A model generated the notes under the pieces. That model made no database searches and was not told the origin of the DNA. It saw only the letters and a list, made by a program, of their open reading frames with translations. Source: Bacteroidales bacterium UBA6340 (lineage in GTDB: Bacteria > Bacteroidota > Bacteroidia > Bacteroidales > Paludibacteraceae). From it: DNA of 20,931 bases. The position numbers and the translations under genes were made by a program. Below, piece by piece: positions 1-7,375 of the stretch; the stretch's first letter is position 1, and the number at the start of each line of letters is the position of its first letter. The stretch spans positions 1 to 20,931 of the forward strand of contig DJSG01000006.1 in assembly GCA_002440265.1 (NCBI GenBank). The letters run 5' to 3'.

Positions 1-547
1 CACTTTTACCGGACAGCAATAGTTTCCAATCTATTTGTTTTCCTTTGAATTTACTAAGTTGAAATACATCCACATAATCTTGTTGCGTACGCAAAAAATA
101 TGAAATAGAGCGACGGTACAGATACTCGGGAAGAATGTCAAAACCTAAGTAGCCGTTTAGTTTTTCTTTTGCGTTATCTAATGGCAACCTTTCCTCATCC
201 CATTCTGTAGGAGGTATAAAATTAGGTAACGCCTGTTCACTACATTTGAATGATATTTTAGAAGGCTCTGAAATGCCGCGTTTAATAACAAGGTAACGCC
301 CATTGTTTAGCAATAACTCAATATAGAAAAACTGTCCTGAAAAGATAGGATTTGACAGCAACCCATGTTGCTTATCAAATTTTCCTAACAACAAAAAATC
401 AATAACGACAAGAAGAGACGTCTTGCCCAAATTATGTGTATCTTTCTTATGTAGGGTGTCATATATGTTTGCCAATATAACATTATACCCCTCAAAGAAG
501 TTTACATTTTTGAATTGTTTGTTAGAAAAGACTTTTATTATTTTCAT
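1..547 (-). CDS. ABC-3C system ATPase, DUF2326-like (N-terminal part; runs off window)
   Basis: N-terminal ~182 residues of a protein whose 3' part lies beyond position 1. It opens MKIIKVFSNKQFKNVNF and carries a Walker A-like P-loop, DTHNLGKTSLL, at about residues 36-46, with K42 as the nucleotide-binding lysine. An SMC/RecN-like first strand-helix unit follows (VVIDFLLLGKFD). This D-x-H-N-x-G-K-[ST] variant and the opening are characteristic of DUF2326 ABC ATPases of three-component (ABC-3C) conflict systems, in which the ATPase is thought to sense or process nucleic acid and license an effector. Its ATG lies inside the stop of the middle component (ATGA, 544-547), so the two are probably translationally coupled. 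Walker B, signature motif and coiled coil should lie outside the window and cannot be checked. The family call comes from motif recognition and neighbours. Confidence 0.85.
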   Translation of the reverse strand, partial: MKIIKVFSNKQFKNVNFFEGYNVILANIYDTLHKKDTHNLGKTSLLVVIDFLLLGKFDKQHGLLSNPIFSGQFFYIELLLNNGRYLVIKRGISEPSKISFKCSEQALPNFIPPTEWDEERLPLDNAKEKLNGYLGFDILPEYLYRRSISYFLRTQQDYVDVFQLSKFKGKQIDWKLLLSGKS

Positions 548-783
548 TTGGATATTAATGTAAATGTATCAGACGTGGAATTATAACAAATACGATTTAA
601 TAGAAATAAAAAACAAAGAGCATAATCAAAAGCATCTCCGACATTCTTTCCGACTACATATTCAACATAAGCCTTCAAGTCGTCGTAGTTAATGCTTTTG
701 CCATTCGAAATTTGTTGTAGGATAAGTCCTGCCATATATGGAATGGAAGTCTGAATTTCTGTATGTTTGTTTGGGGCAATCAT
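544..783 (-). CDS. ABC-3C system middle component (MC6-like)
   Basis: A 79-aa soluble protein, MIAPNKHTEIQTSIPYMAGLI at the start. I chose the ATG at 783 because it overlaps the stop of the upstream nuclease gene by ATGA (780-783). A GTG or TTG further upstream would only lengthen it inside that gene. The size, the M-I-x-P-x-K-H opening and the helical C-terminal part (DYALCFLFLLNRI followed by a short strand) resemble the small 'middle component' of ABC-3C systems, a winged-helix-like adaptor between ATPase and effector. It overlaps its neighbours at both ends by 4 nt. No catalytic residues are evident. The middle-component role follows mainly from its position; the MC6 subtype is a tentative resemblance. 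Confidence 0.8.
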   Translation of the reverse strand: MIAPNKHTEIQTSIPYMAGLILQQISNGKSINYDDLKAYVEYVVGKNVGDAFDYALCFLFLLNRICYNSTSDTFTLISK

Positions 784-1706
784 GCTTTCAGTCCTATATC
801 GCAATTACAATACATATAATGTAGCAAGGTGCGCAAAAGTCTTTTTTTACCAGAGACACAATCTTGCTGATGCTCTACAATCTTAGAATGTATTTGTTCG
901 ATTGCTTCACCAAACTCATCAAATTGTCCTCTATATAATGCAATCTTTGCGCTCAATTCACTTGCAGCATCGTTGTAATAGTCTAACAACTCCTCATTAA
1001 TTGGGTCTTCAAGAAAATTCCGTATCTTGGCAAAATCGTCCAACGAGTTACATTGAATATCATTAAAATAGGCTTTACCCATATTGTTTAATTCGTTCTT
1101 CTTCTCGATACCTGGGTATTCAAATGAGGTAAATGTCTGAGATGATAATTGCCCATTTTTGACATAAGTGTGTAATGAAAGCAATACTGATTTTATATCG
1201 GTTTCATCAAAATCAAATGGTAGTAACAATTGCTGTAATTTTGCGGCTCTAACAACTTCCGGGTACACCTGCAGATATTTTTGGATTTGTTCTTCTGCAC
1301 ATATTTGAACAGGAATACCTGTTTTACTACTTATTGTATCCGAGAGATTACATTCCTGGATTCCTGTTAATTTACGATTTGTAAAAAGAATATAGTAATC
1401 AATTTCATTACGTCCTTTGAGTTCAATAACTGAGGGAATGACATTATCCTTAACAATAGATTGAAAAGCACTATCTGAACAACTAGCATTCGCTGCAGAT
1501 GTATGCTTTGCTTGTATGATAATCTTACCATTCCATGGATTCGTCTCACTGGGAAAGCAATTGGCTTTACCTATAAACTTTCCATCTTTACCCCCATCCT
1601 TCCCTTTTGCAAATGGACTAACTGCAGCCCCCAATATGTAATGACATATCAAGACGACCAAATTCTCAAAATCGTCACAATTCATATTGTAGAGGGGATA
1701 TCTCAT
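780..1706 (-). CDS. ABC-3C system effector: Mrr-like PD-(D/E)xK nuclease with ABC-3C C-terminal domain
   Basis: A 308-aa protein, first gene of the three-gene operon. Residues ~1-140 look like a restriction-endonuclease fold: FE14 in the first helix, the run GKDGGKDG (D37, D41), then IIIQAKH with Q65-x-K67 as the core QxK variant of the PD-(D/E)xK motif, as in Mrr-type enzymes. After a helical linker, residues ~190-300 (KKNELNNM, then YFN, DPINEELLDYYNDAA, KIALYRG) match the C-terminal domain that links diverse effectors to the DUF2326 ATPase. The likely role is abortive or direct DNA cleavage on infection, triggered through the ATPase. The start is ATG, about 20 nt below the predicted transcription start. 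The nuclease assignment rests on motif spacing seen by eye; catalytic activity is inferred. Confidence 0.82.
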   Translation of the reverse strand: MRYPLYNMNCDDFENLVVLICHYILGAAVSPFAKGKDGGKDGKFIGKANCFPSETNPWNGKIIIQAKHTSAANASCSDSAFQSIVKDNVIPSVIELKGRNEIDYYILFTNRKLTGIQECNLSDTISSKTGIPVQICAEEQIQKYLQVYPEVVRAAKLQQLLLPFDFDETDIKSVLLSLHTYVKNGQLSSQTFTSFEYPGIEKKNELNNMGKAYFNDIQCNSLDDFAKIRNFLEDPINEELLDYYNDAASELSAKIALYRGQFDEFGEAIEQIHSKIVEHQQDCVSGKKRLLRTLLHYMYCNCDIGLKA

Positions 1707-1727
1707 AATAATATATCTACTATTTCA

Positions 1728-1880
1728 AGGCGCAAAGTTACTTCTTTTTTCTGGGATATACAAATAAGGTATCAGGCAATGAAATTTAAGATTTTGAGAG
1801 TAAATAAGTTAGACAAGGCAAAACAGCATATACGCTTGTACTATAATACGCAACAAGATGAATTTATAAAGGACGAAAAA
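1728..1880. repeat. Upstream regulatory module, copy A (direct repeat of 7374-7527)
   Basis: About 150 bp that aligns with 7374-7527 in the same orientation at roughly 80% identity by eye. It has a 26-nt identical block at the promoter end, identical stretches CAGCATATACGCTTGT and CTATAATAC near the far end, and a few 1-3 nt gaps. It covers the promoter plus roughly 110 bp upstream of the -33 box and stops at the terminator of the neighbouring operon. The two copies flank the whole restriction-modification operon. Confidence 0.85.
1733..1764 (-). promoter_or_regulatory. Bacteroidetes-type promoter of the ABC-3C operon
   Basis: On the minus strand, -33 TTTG (1761-1764), 20-bp spacer, -7 TAACTTTG (1733-1740), fitting the Bacteroidetes TTTG/TAnnTTTG consensus exactly. 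Transcription would start near 1725, leaving a leader of about 20 nt before the ATG at 1706. The spacer contains an A-rich run. The element is part of the duplicated upstream module also found at 7374-7527. Confidence 0.85.
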
Positions 1881-1912
1881 GAAAAACCGCCCCTCGTTAG
1901 TGAAGGTGCGGT
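1876..1912 (-). terminator. Rho-independent terminator of the restriction-modification operon
   Basis: Minus strand: stem ACCGC/GCGGT (1908-1912 with 1886-1890), extended by two further G-C pairs past one mismatch. An 11-nt loop is enclosed, and TTTTTCTTTTT follows directly (1876-1886). It lies about 70 nt past the last methyltransferase stop and just upstream of the ABC-3C promoter module, so it separates the two defence operons. Confidence 0.8.
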
Positions 1913-1943
1913 GTAAGGTAGTACGAAAAATGTGAGAATACGT

Positions 1944-1970
1944 AATTTGGCAGCCGACGGCTGGCGAATT
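1944..1970. repeat. Imperfect inverted repeat after the methyltransferase stop
   Basis: AATTTGGCAGCC and GGCTGGCGAATT flank the trinucleotide GAC and pair at 10 of 12 positions. It lies 13 nt beyond the stop codon of the last restriction-modification gene and has no T-tract. It may stabilise the 3' end of the mRNA ahead of the true terminator, or bind a protein as DNA. Confidence 0.5.
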
Positions 1971-1983
1971 AGAGATAGTTCGA

Positions 1984-3177
1984 TTATTTTATCCCTATAA
2001 AATCGCTTAACGGGCGGATTTTGGCACGATAGGTATTGATGCGTTGGCGGAGTTGCGGGTGTTTCTTGAATGATACCTCTTTGGTGTTGTCAAAATGCAG
2101 CACTATATAGTAGGGAGCATGTTCGGGGTGGAATCCGTATTGCTCCAATGTCTCTTTCGTCCAAATCTGGAACGTACCACGTTTGCGCAAACGAAATAAA
2201 TGCACATTGTCGCCTGCAGTATGCAAACAGACATATTGCATACGCTCAAACCCGGGAGTGATTTGCAATGAACCTTGAGAATCTCCGGCACGAAGATAGC
2301 AAATACCTGTCTCTATCATTTGTTGCAATAGCGCAGGACGCGCATGATTGACAAGCACCATAGTTTCTTCCGGATTTTCAGCCATTTTGCGGAGATACTT
2401 GTCTGCAATAGTCGGCTCTTCGATTTCTTGGCGACGGCGTTGCCCTATTTGTAGATATTCTTCGCTTTGGTCTATGCCGATAAATTTGCGTCCCAACAAG
2501 TTGGCGGCAATACCTGTAGTGCAACTGCCTGCAAACGGATCAAGAATAGTATCGCCCTCATAAGTACAAGCAAGGATAATACGATACAGCAGGCGCAGTG
2601 GCTTTTGTGTCGGGTGCTTGCCGCAAGTCTTTTCCCAAAGACCTGTAGCAGGAATCTTCCACACGTCAGGCATGTGTATGCCTCCGTTCTGGATTTTCAT
2701 CAAATCATAATTGAAATAATGCGGAACTTTGTCTTCGCGTCTTGCCCAAATAATATATTCAGCAGAGAAATTGAAACGCAGTTGTGTGAAAGTGGTAGGA
2801 GGATCGGATTTTTGCCAAACGACTATATTCAGAATTTTGAACCCTTGTTCCTGCAAACATACTGCAACATCGAAGATATTGTGATAAGTACCACTTACCC
2901 AAATCGTGCCGTTAGGCTTTAATACTCTGCGACACGCGGCAATCCACTTTGAGTTAAATTTATGAACTTCTTGCGGAGTTCGCACTCTATCCCATTCTCC
3001 CTTGTCGAAGTCTCGTATATGCCCATTAGATGTGCGAATGCGGAAATTATTGGATAAGAAATATGGCGGGTCTGCAAAAATTGCATCCGCAAGGTTTTCC
3101 GATAATCCTCCACACATAGCGGCACTATCCCCACATAGTAGGATAAAGTCCTTGTTTATGGTTTGATAGTACAACAC
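1984..3177 (-). CDS. Beta-class site-specific DNA adenine-N6 methyltransferase with a C-terminal extension
   Basis: A 397-aa protein. The catalytic motif IV, ADPPYFLSN, is at residues 35-43 and the SAM-binding motif I, LDPFAGSCTTG, at ~212-222. Motif IV preceding motif I defines a beta-class amino-methyltransferase. The stretch NGHIRDFDKGEWD after DPPY, and KHPTQKP before motif I, resemble DpnA/M.MboI-type enzymes. Residues ~255-397 form an extension I do not recognise, ending in a strand/helix-rich segment (YYIVLHFDNTKEVSFKKHPQLR). It is the last gene of the restriction-modification operon, 4 nt after the FokI-like nuclease. It is not needed for classical FokI protection, which uses two alpha-class domains, so it probably modifies another site, single-stranded DNA or a subset of sites. 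The methyltransferase class is firm; its target is unknown. Confidence 0.9.
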   Translation of the reverse strand: MLYYQTINKDFILLCGDSAAMCGGLSENLADAIFADPPYFLSNNFRIRTSNGHIRDFDKGEWDRVRTPQEVHKFNSKWIAACRRVLKPNGTIWVSGTYHNIFDVAVCLQEQGFKILNIVVWQKSDPPTTFTQLRFNFSAEYIIWARREDKVPHYFNYDLMKIQNGGIHMPDVWKIPATGLWEKTCGKHPTQKPLRLLYRIILACTYEGDTILDPFAGSCTTGIAANLLGRKFIGIDQSEEYLQIGQRRRQEIEEPTIADKYLRKMAENPEETMVLVNHARPALLQQMIETGICYLRAGDSQGSLQITPGFERMQYVCLHTAGDNVHLFRLRKRGTFQIWTKETLEQYGFHPEHAPYYIVLHFDNTKEVSFKKHPQLRQRINTYRAKIRPLSDFIGIK

Positions 3178-3181
3178 TTGG

Positions 3182-4963
3182 TTAGTAAATGACCTCGGTA
3201 TTACATACTAATCTGTTCAGGAAATCAGTTTGAGACAAAGTACCACCCTTGATAGCATCTGCAAAATACAATAGGTTCTCAGAATTGAGTACAGCCCCAT
3301 TTGTTCCTCCTGTACTTTCTTTTATATTATTCAGCATGTGGCTGATGTCTCCTCTAAAAAGAGAGGAAATAAATAGAAATGAAAACGTAGTGGTTCCCAC
3401 TGCAAAACTCTCCCACCATTTGTTCGGATTGCGTTCCTCACGACGTTCTATATTTTCTTGTACATAGCGTATCATTTCGTCAGCCATAGAACGGGTAATG
3501 TTAAATCCCTGGGAGTAGGCTTTGTTGTCAAGAATCACTCCTTTATCATTGTATGAGATTATACCATCAGGTTTGCGTGTACCCCCTAAATGTTTGCCAA
3601 CGAATTGTAATTCATTGGTGAATAAGTCTATGGTAAATATCTCAAACTCTTTAGAATCTTTGCCTTGGAAAGAATAATCTATAAGAGCCAGATATTTGTG
3701 GTCTATGTAATTCAAGCGTGCGCGTACACGTTCTTTTATAACAGATTGCTCCGTTTGCTGTTCTGTGACATTTCTTTGAGCGGGGATATATAACTTTAGA
3801 ATCTTATCGGACAAATGATACAATCCCATCTGTTCTTGGATATTTAACCCAATATTAATAAGTCCTTGTATATCATCTTTAATGGTTACTATGTTTGAAA
3901 TTATGCCATTGTTTTTCAAATACTCGGCAATTTGCTCTATGGTATGTTTTGCAGTTCCGCCAATGTACTTAATAATATATGCACGGCGAATGCGCAACAG
4001 GTTGGCGTCACTCGCTTTGCTCGCGAGCATTTCTTTATAAACTATCTTGGGTACACGCGAAGATTTACTTGTTCCTAACGCTCTTTTGTTGTTTTTAAGT
4101 CCTTCTGCTGTAATGGAGAAGGCGGCTGTAATGGTAGTTGTATATTGCTTAATACCAAAAGTTTCGGTTACTTGTTTCGGCGTTCTCTCAACCCAGCCAA
4201 TGTCTACTAACCAACCACAAATCATTCTGGCATATTTGTCAGAAGACCCTTCTACATTATTTCGCAATTCCGTTCTTTCTTCTTGGCTTTGGGCTTCCTC
4301 AAAAGCCTGCACCCAGATGTTTTGTGGAATAGAAGTAAAGCCGGCTTCATCGGTAAATCCGAGTTGTTTTCCTATTTCGAATTTAGTATGCGGTTGCCCG
4401 TCACTTAGTATGTTTAATACACGGCAGACAGGTGGATATGATAAGTAAGCCGTCCCTAAGATATCTTTTTCTTCCTGACTATTATCGACAGATAGTACAA
4501 ATTGTTTCCCTAATGGAGTAATCGAACAACTATCATCGTTGTAATTATAATCCAAGAAACCTAAAGATACAGCCCAACGCAAGAAACCGTCAGCCGTCCA
4601 ATCGTCAGTATATGGTTTCTTGCAACGTAGAATCCTTCCATTATTGAGGTATGTAGTAAACCTTTGTCCGGCAAGAGCCGCTTGAGCCAATCCTGAACAT
4701 TTTGCACTAGCACGCGTACCGCTACCACAACCTTTTCCTTTCAACAGCGCATACGATATAGCGGACTGTGTCAAAGCCTGCAGGAACTCGTCATACAATG
4801 CAGTATTTGCGAGAAAACCATATTGGTTTAGAAATGGCAGTTTGCTATCTACCATATCTTTATAGAAATTAGATTGCGATACGAATAACGATACTACTTT
4901 CTTAAGATTGTCGGTAGAGGAAGGATTCTGTATCCAACCAAAGGTGCGTTGCTCCATGGTCAT
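3182..4963 (-). CDS. FokI-like type IIS restriction endonuclease
   Basis: A 593-aa protein that aligns along its whole length, from memory, with FokI (~580 aa). It shares the N-terminal RTFGWIQNP, the DGFLRWAVSLGF block near residue 125, the GSSDKYARMI block around D242, the RVPKIVYKEMLA block near 300, and a C-terminal cleavage domain. In that domain GKHLGGTRKPDG gives D466 and ILDNKAYS gives D479-N-K481, the counterparts of FokI D450, D467 and K469. The loop between them is four residues shorter. ADEMIRYV retains D495 and R499, equivalent to the dimer-interface pair D483/R487. It should bind an asymmetric site, possibly GGATG, through the N-terminal lobes and cut at a distance as a transient dimer. 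It starts 1 nt after the second methyltransferase; an alternative ATG is two codons in, at 4957. Placing it after the methyltransferases favours protection before cleavage. Confidence 0.95.
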   Translation of the reverse strand: MTMEQRTFGWIQNPSSTDNLKKVVSLFVSQSNFYKDMVDSKLPFLNQYGFLANTALYDEFLQALTQSAISYALLKGKGCGSGTRASAKCSGLAQAALAGQRFTTYLNNGRILRCKKPYTDDWTADGFLRWAVSLGFLDYNYNDDSCSITPLGKQFVLSVDNSQEEKDILGTAYLSYPPVCRVLNILSDGQPHTKFEIGKQLGFTDEAGFTSIPQNIWVQAFEEAQSQEERTELRNNVEGSSDKYARMICGWLVDIGWVERTPKQVTETFGIKQYTTTITAAFSITAEGLKNNKRALGTSKSSRVPKIVYKEMLASKASDANLLRIRRAYIIKYIGGTAKHTIEQIAEYLKNNGIISNIVTIKDDIQGLINIGLNIQEQMGLYHLSDKILKLYIPAQRNVTEQQTEQSVIKERVRARLNYIDHKYLALIDYSFQGKDSKEFEIFTIDLFTNELQFVGKHLGGTRKPDGIISYNDKGVILDNKAYSQGFNITRSMADEMIRYVQENIERREERNPNKWWESFAVGTTTFSFLFISSLFRGDISHMLNNIKESTGGTNGAVLNSENLLYFADAIKGGTLSQTDFLNRLVCNTEVIY

Positions 4964-4964
4964 T

Positions 4965-5804
4965 TCAATAATTTGTTATTAGTACCTCTATGGTTTTTGC
5001 GTCTTTATCTTTGTATTGATAGCAACTGTTTGTGTAACTTGCATTGAGGAAATGAGTATTATATTTCATTCGCCACTTATCCAAGTTTTCATTACGCATA
5101 CCTTTATGCTCCACTACATTGGAAAGAGCAAAATGTATATTTCGACTATTAAGTTCATCTAACATCTCAAATAATACCAAGTCATCTTGCTCTTTCCAAC
5201 CCTCAAAACCTCTTTTCCCGTCATTGTAAGAACCACAGGAAATGAGATATGGCGGGTCTGCATACACAAAATCGCCTGCTTGTAAACTTTGCAGGTCCAT
5301 TTGTCGGAAATTATATGCAGTAAACGTCATGGCTTGAATTTTACTGTGCAAGCCTATAAGATTGTTTTCTATTTGAGGGTTATAAGAACTGCGATTTACA
5401 CCGAAAGGATTATTGAACTCTCCTCGGTTATTAAAGCGGAACTGATGGTTAAACCCATAGCATACCAATACAAATAATTCCAACGGATTATGGGTTTTAT
5501 TATAACGGCTTCGCAAACTAAGATAACCGTCTTTATTTGTTTTTGTGAGGTTGTATTTGAATATAATGTGTTGGATATCTTGTAGCAGTGTATCAAGTTG
5601 ATACTGCTGTATTTCTTGATATATGCTTATCACATAATTGTTTATATCATTGCAAATGATGTTATTCGCCTGTATATTAAGCGACACATCCAATCCTCCC
5701 GCAAACATATCAACAAAAGTATTGATACGCTGTGGAAATAGTGGAAGGATTTGCGGTAACAATTTGTATTTCCCGCCAATATAATTCATAGGGGACTTGG
5801 TCAT
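4965..5804 (-). CDS. D12-class (alpha) DNA adenine methyltransferase, matching the C-terminal half of M.FokI
   Basis: A 279-aa Dam-family enzyme. SAM-binding region: NYIGGKYKLL at 7-16 and DMFAGG at 32-37. Catalytic motif IV: YADPPYLIS, DPPY at 183-186. Other family blocks are QFRFNNRGEFNNPFG (121-135), SYNDGKRGFEGW after motif IV, and the C-terminal EVLITNY. From memory these match the second methyltransferase domain of the ~647-aa fused M.FokI, including KSP-NYIGGK at the domain start and EVLITNY at the end. It should methylate adenine on one strand of the asymmetric FokI-type site. It begins 4 nt after the preceding methyltransferase stop, in a different frame, so here the two halves are separate proteins. 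The class is certain; strand specificity is inferred. Confidence 0.92.
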   Translation of the reverse strand: MTKSPMNYIGGKYKLLPQILPLFPQRINTFVDMFAGGLDVSLNIQANNIICNDINNYVISIYQEIQQYQLDTLLQDIQHIIFKYNLTKTNKDGYLSLRSRYNKTHNPLELFVLVCYGFNHQFRFNNRGEFNNPFGVNRSSYNPQIENNLIGLHSKIQAMTFTAYNFRQMDLQSLQAGDFVYADPPYLISCGSYNDGKRGFEGWKEQDDLVLFEMLDELNSRNIHFALSNVVEHKGMRNENLDKWRMKYNTHFLNASYTNSCYQYKDKDAKTIEVLITNY

Positions 5805-5808
5805 ACTA

Positions 5809-6819
5809 TCAGCACTTTTGAATGAAATATAATTGTTCTTTTAATCCTTCAGTATTATTAGGTATTTTGCTCTTGTAACGCCTGTAGTCGTATTCAGATA
5901 GGCGGAAAGTCTCTTTTGCGCCACAATTTTGCATAAGTAATACAATTTCCTCAGTAGGTAGTAATCCCTCGTTATTGTACGAAAGAAGAATATATTTACA
6001 CTGAGCATTGGTCAAAATATTCCTGAAAGCATCATATACTTTTGTTTTTTTGCAAAAATCAGACTTTGCCTGATTGGTAGCACGCATACCTGTTACTCCT
6101 TTTATTTCGGGATAATCATAGCAGGCTATGGTTTCTAACAGGTGATAATTAGGGAGATATTCCCGAGTGTTATACGGAGGGTCTAAATAAACTATATCGG
6201 CTTGTGTATGCTGTATAAGTTCCAATGCGTCTTCATTGTAGACCTCGCATGGCTGGACTGAAGTTATTATTGGCAGTTCCTCAAGTGTTAGTGTCTTAAA
6301 AGTACGTGCATCCCAGTATTTAAGATAGGCTGCATACGTACCTGTAATATTGGAAACGTAAGGAACTGCACTGATTAGGGAAGCCAACAAATAAAAATAC
6401 TCATTCTCTGTTAAATCTCCCTTTATACGTTCTATTTCTTGACGAATAACATCAACTTTTAACGCATTCTGTTGTTGCAGATACATACGTTGCGTATGAG
6501 GGTTTGGGGCGTAGTTGAATGCTATAAAATTGGCAGGATTACAAGGGTCTGCTTTCTCGGTAGGGAGATTGTTCAAGTAAGACAATAGGTCTCTTATATG
6601 AGACGTAGTCTCATTATTGCATAATATACCTTTGTTCAGGGCATAGGAGAAATACAACAAATCATTTGCTATGGTTCTATAGCCTGCCGCTTTGAGCGTA
6701 CGCGCAATAACCCCACTACCTGAAAAAATATCAGTAATGGTTTCAACATTATGAGTGTATTGTTGTATCACCTCCATAATGTATTTGGTCATTTGTGATT
6801 TGCCGCCTATATAACGCAT
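5809..6819 (-). CDS. D12-class (alpha) DNA adenine methyltransferase, matching the N-terminal half of M.FokI
   Basis: A 336-aa protein from the ATG at 6819, which lies 4 nt after the stop of the acidic leader gene and opens with the family signature MRYIGGKSQM. The longer ORF to 6885 would add 22 unrelated residues overlapping that gene. SAM motif I: DIFSGSG at 30-36. Catalytic DPPY at 213-216, followed by NYHLLETIACYDYPEI, a block I recall as nearly identical in the N-terminal domain of M.FokI. LLSYNNEGLLP and YRRYKSK near the C-terminus also match. It should methylate the strand of the recognition site not covered by the 279-aa partner. Both methyltransferases precede the nuclease gene. Confidence 0.92.
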   Translation of the reverse strand: MRYIGGKSQMTKYIMEVIQQYTHNVETITDIFSGSGVIARTLKAAGYRTIANDLLYFSYALNKGILCNNETTSHIRDLLSYLNNLPTEKADPCNPANFIAFNYAPNPHTQRMYLQQQNALKVDVIRQEIERIKGDLTENEYFYLLASLISAVPYVSNITGTYAAYLKYWDARTFKTLTLEELPIITSVQPCEVYNEDALELIQHTQADIVYLDPPYNTREYLPNYHLLETIACYDYPEIKGVTGMRATNQAKSDFCKKTKVYDAFRNILTNAQCKYILLSYNNEGLLPTEEIVLLMQNCGAKETFRLSEYDYRRYKSKIPNNTEGLKEQLYFIQKC

Positions 6820-6823
6820 ATTA

Positions 6824-7240
6824 TTATACTGTTGTTTCGATATATATATCATTAAACACTTTGTCGATATCGATGTCCTGTGCATGGTGGCATATCATAT
6901 CCACTAAGTCAAAAGCAAATTGGTTATCGGGTAATGCCTGCCGATATTGTAGCAAATCTTCCCAACTTTCATATCCATCGTACGATACGTTTGCTTCATA
7001 AAGACAATCCTCTATATCACAAACAATATAATCATTCTCATAAGCACATAACCTATCCAATATTTGAGCAGCGTTGTAGAATATCTCCTCTTCGATATTT
7101 GCCAAGTTTGCATGTTGTCCGTCTTCCAAACTATAACAAAAACGACCTTCCTCATCAACTTCACGACGAAGATAAAACTCTATCATTTCAAGCATCTCAA
7201 TGAATAGTTCCTCCCATTTATTTAGCGTGTGTTCCTGCAT
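6824..7240 (-). CDS. Highly acidic small protein leading the restriction-modification operon
   Basis: A 138-aa protein of unrecognised family, first gene of the operon, ending 4 nt before the M.FokI-like gene. I prefer the ATG at 7240 (MQEHTLNKWEELF); a TTG at 7255 would add five residues. By my count it has 34 Asp/Glu against 7 Lys/Arg, with clusters DEE, EEE and DIEDC and a C-terminal DIDIDK. It is predicted mostly helical, with no signal or membrane segment and no helix-turn-helix I can recognise. Strong negative charge without a catalytic motif fits a DNA-mimic or partner protein, for example one restraining the nuclease or methyltransferases, but this is inference. It does not show classical ArdA, Ocr or C-protein motifs. 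Confidence 0.75.
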   Translation of the reverse strand: MQEHTLNKWEELFIEMLEMIEFYLRREVDEEGRFCYSLEDGQHANLANIEEEIFYNAAQILDRLCAYENDYIVCDIEDCLYEANVSYDGYESWEDLLQYRQALPDNQFAFDLVDMICHHAQDIDIDKVFNDIYIETTV

Positions 7241-7361
7241 AATGTATTTGAACAATCACTTTTTAGCAACAACTTGCTTGATGAAAGGCAATAGCCAATA
7301 CTTGTTTCCCAAATATCGGCGGTTGTTGATGAGGGTTGTTTTATATGATTGGCACATTGCT

Positions 7362-7375
7362 CTACTGATTAGTAG
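7362..7375. repeat. Small inverted repeat at the restriction-modification operon's transcription start
   Basis: CTACTGATTAGTAG: a perfect 5-bp stem with a 4-nt loop, just downstream of the -7 box at 7379-7386. It would be the very 5' end of the mRNA or a small operator half-site pair. It is absent from the equivalent position of copy A. Confidence 0.5.

Noticed and set aside
1503..1916. Plus-strand open frame of 137 codons over the nuclease start and promoter module
   Set aside because: It reads antisense through the ABC-3C gene and the promoter repeat; a similar peptide arises at 7350-7400 only because the promoter module is duplicated.
6820..6885. Longer start for the first methyltransferase (22 extra residues)
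   Set aside because: It would overlap the acidic gene, and the family signature begins at MRYIGGK with 4-nt spacing as elsewhere in the operon.
6824..7240. Calling the acidic protein ArdA
   Set aside because: Similar charge and size range, but I could not find the ordered ArdA motifs; left as unknown.
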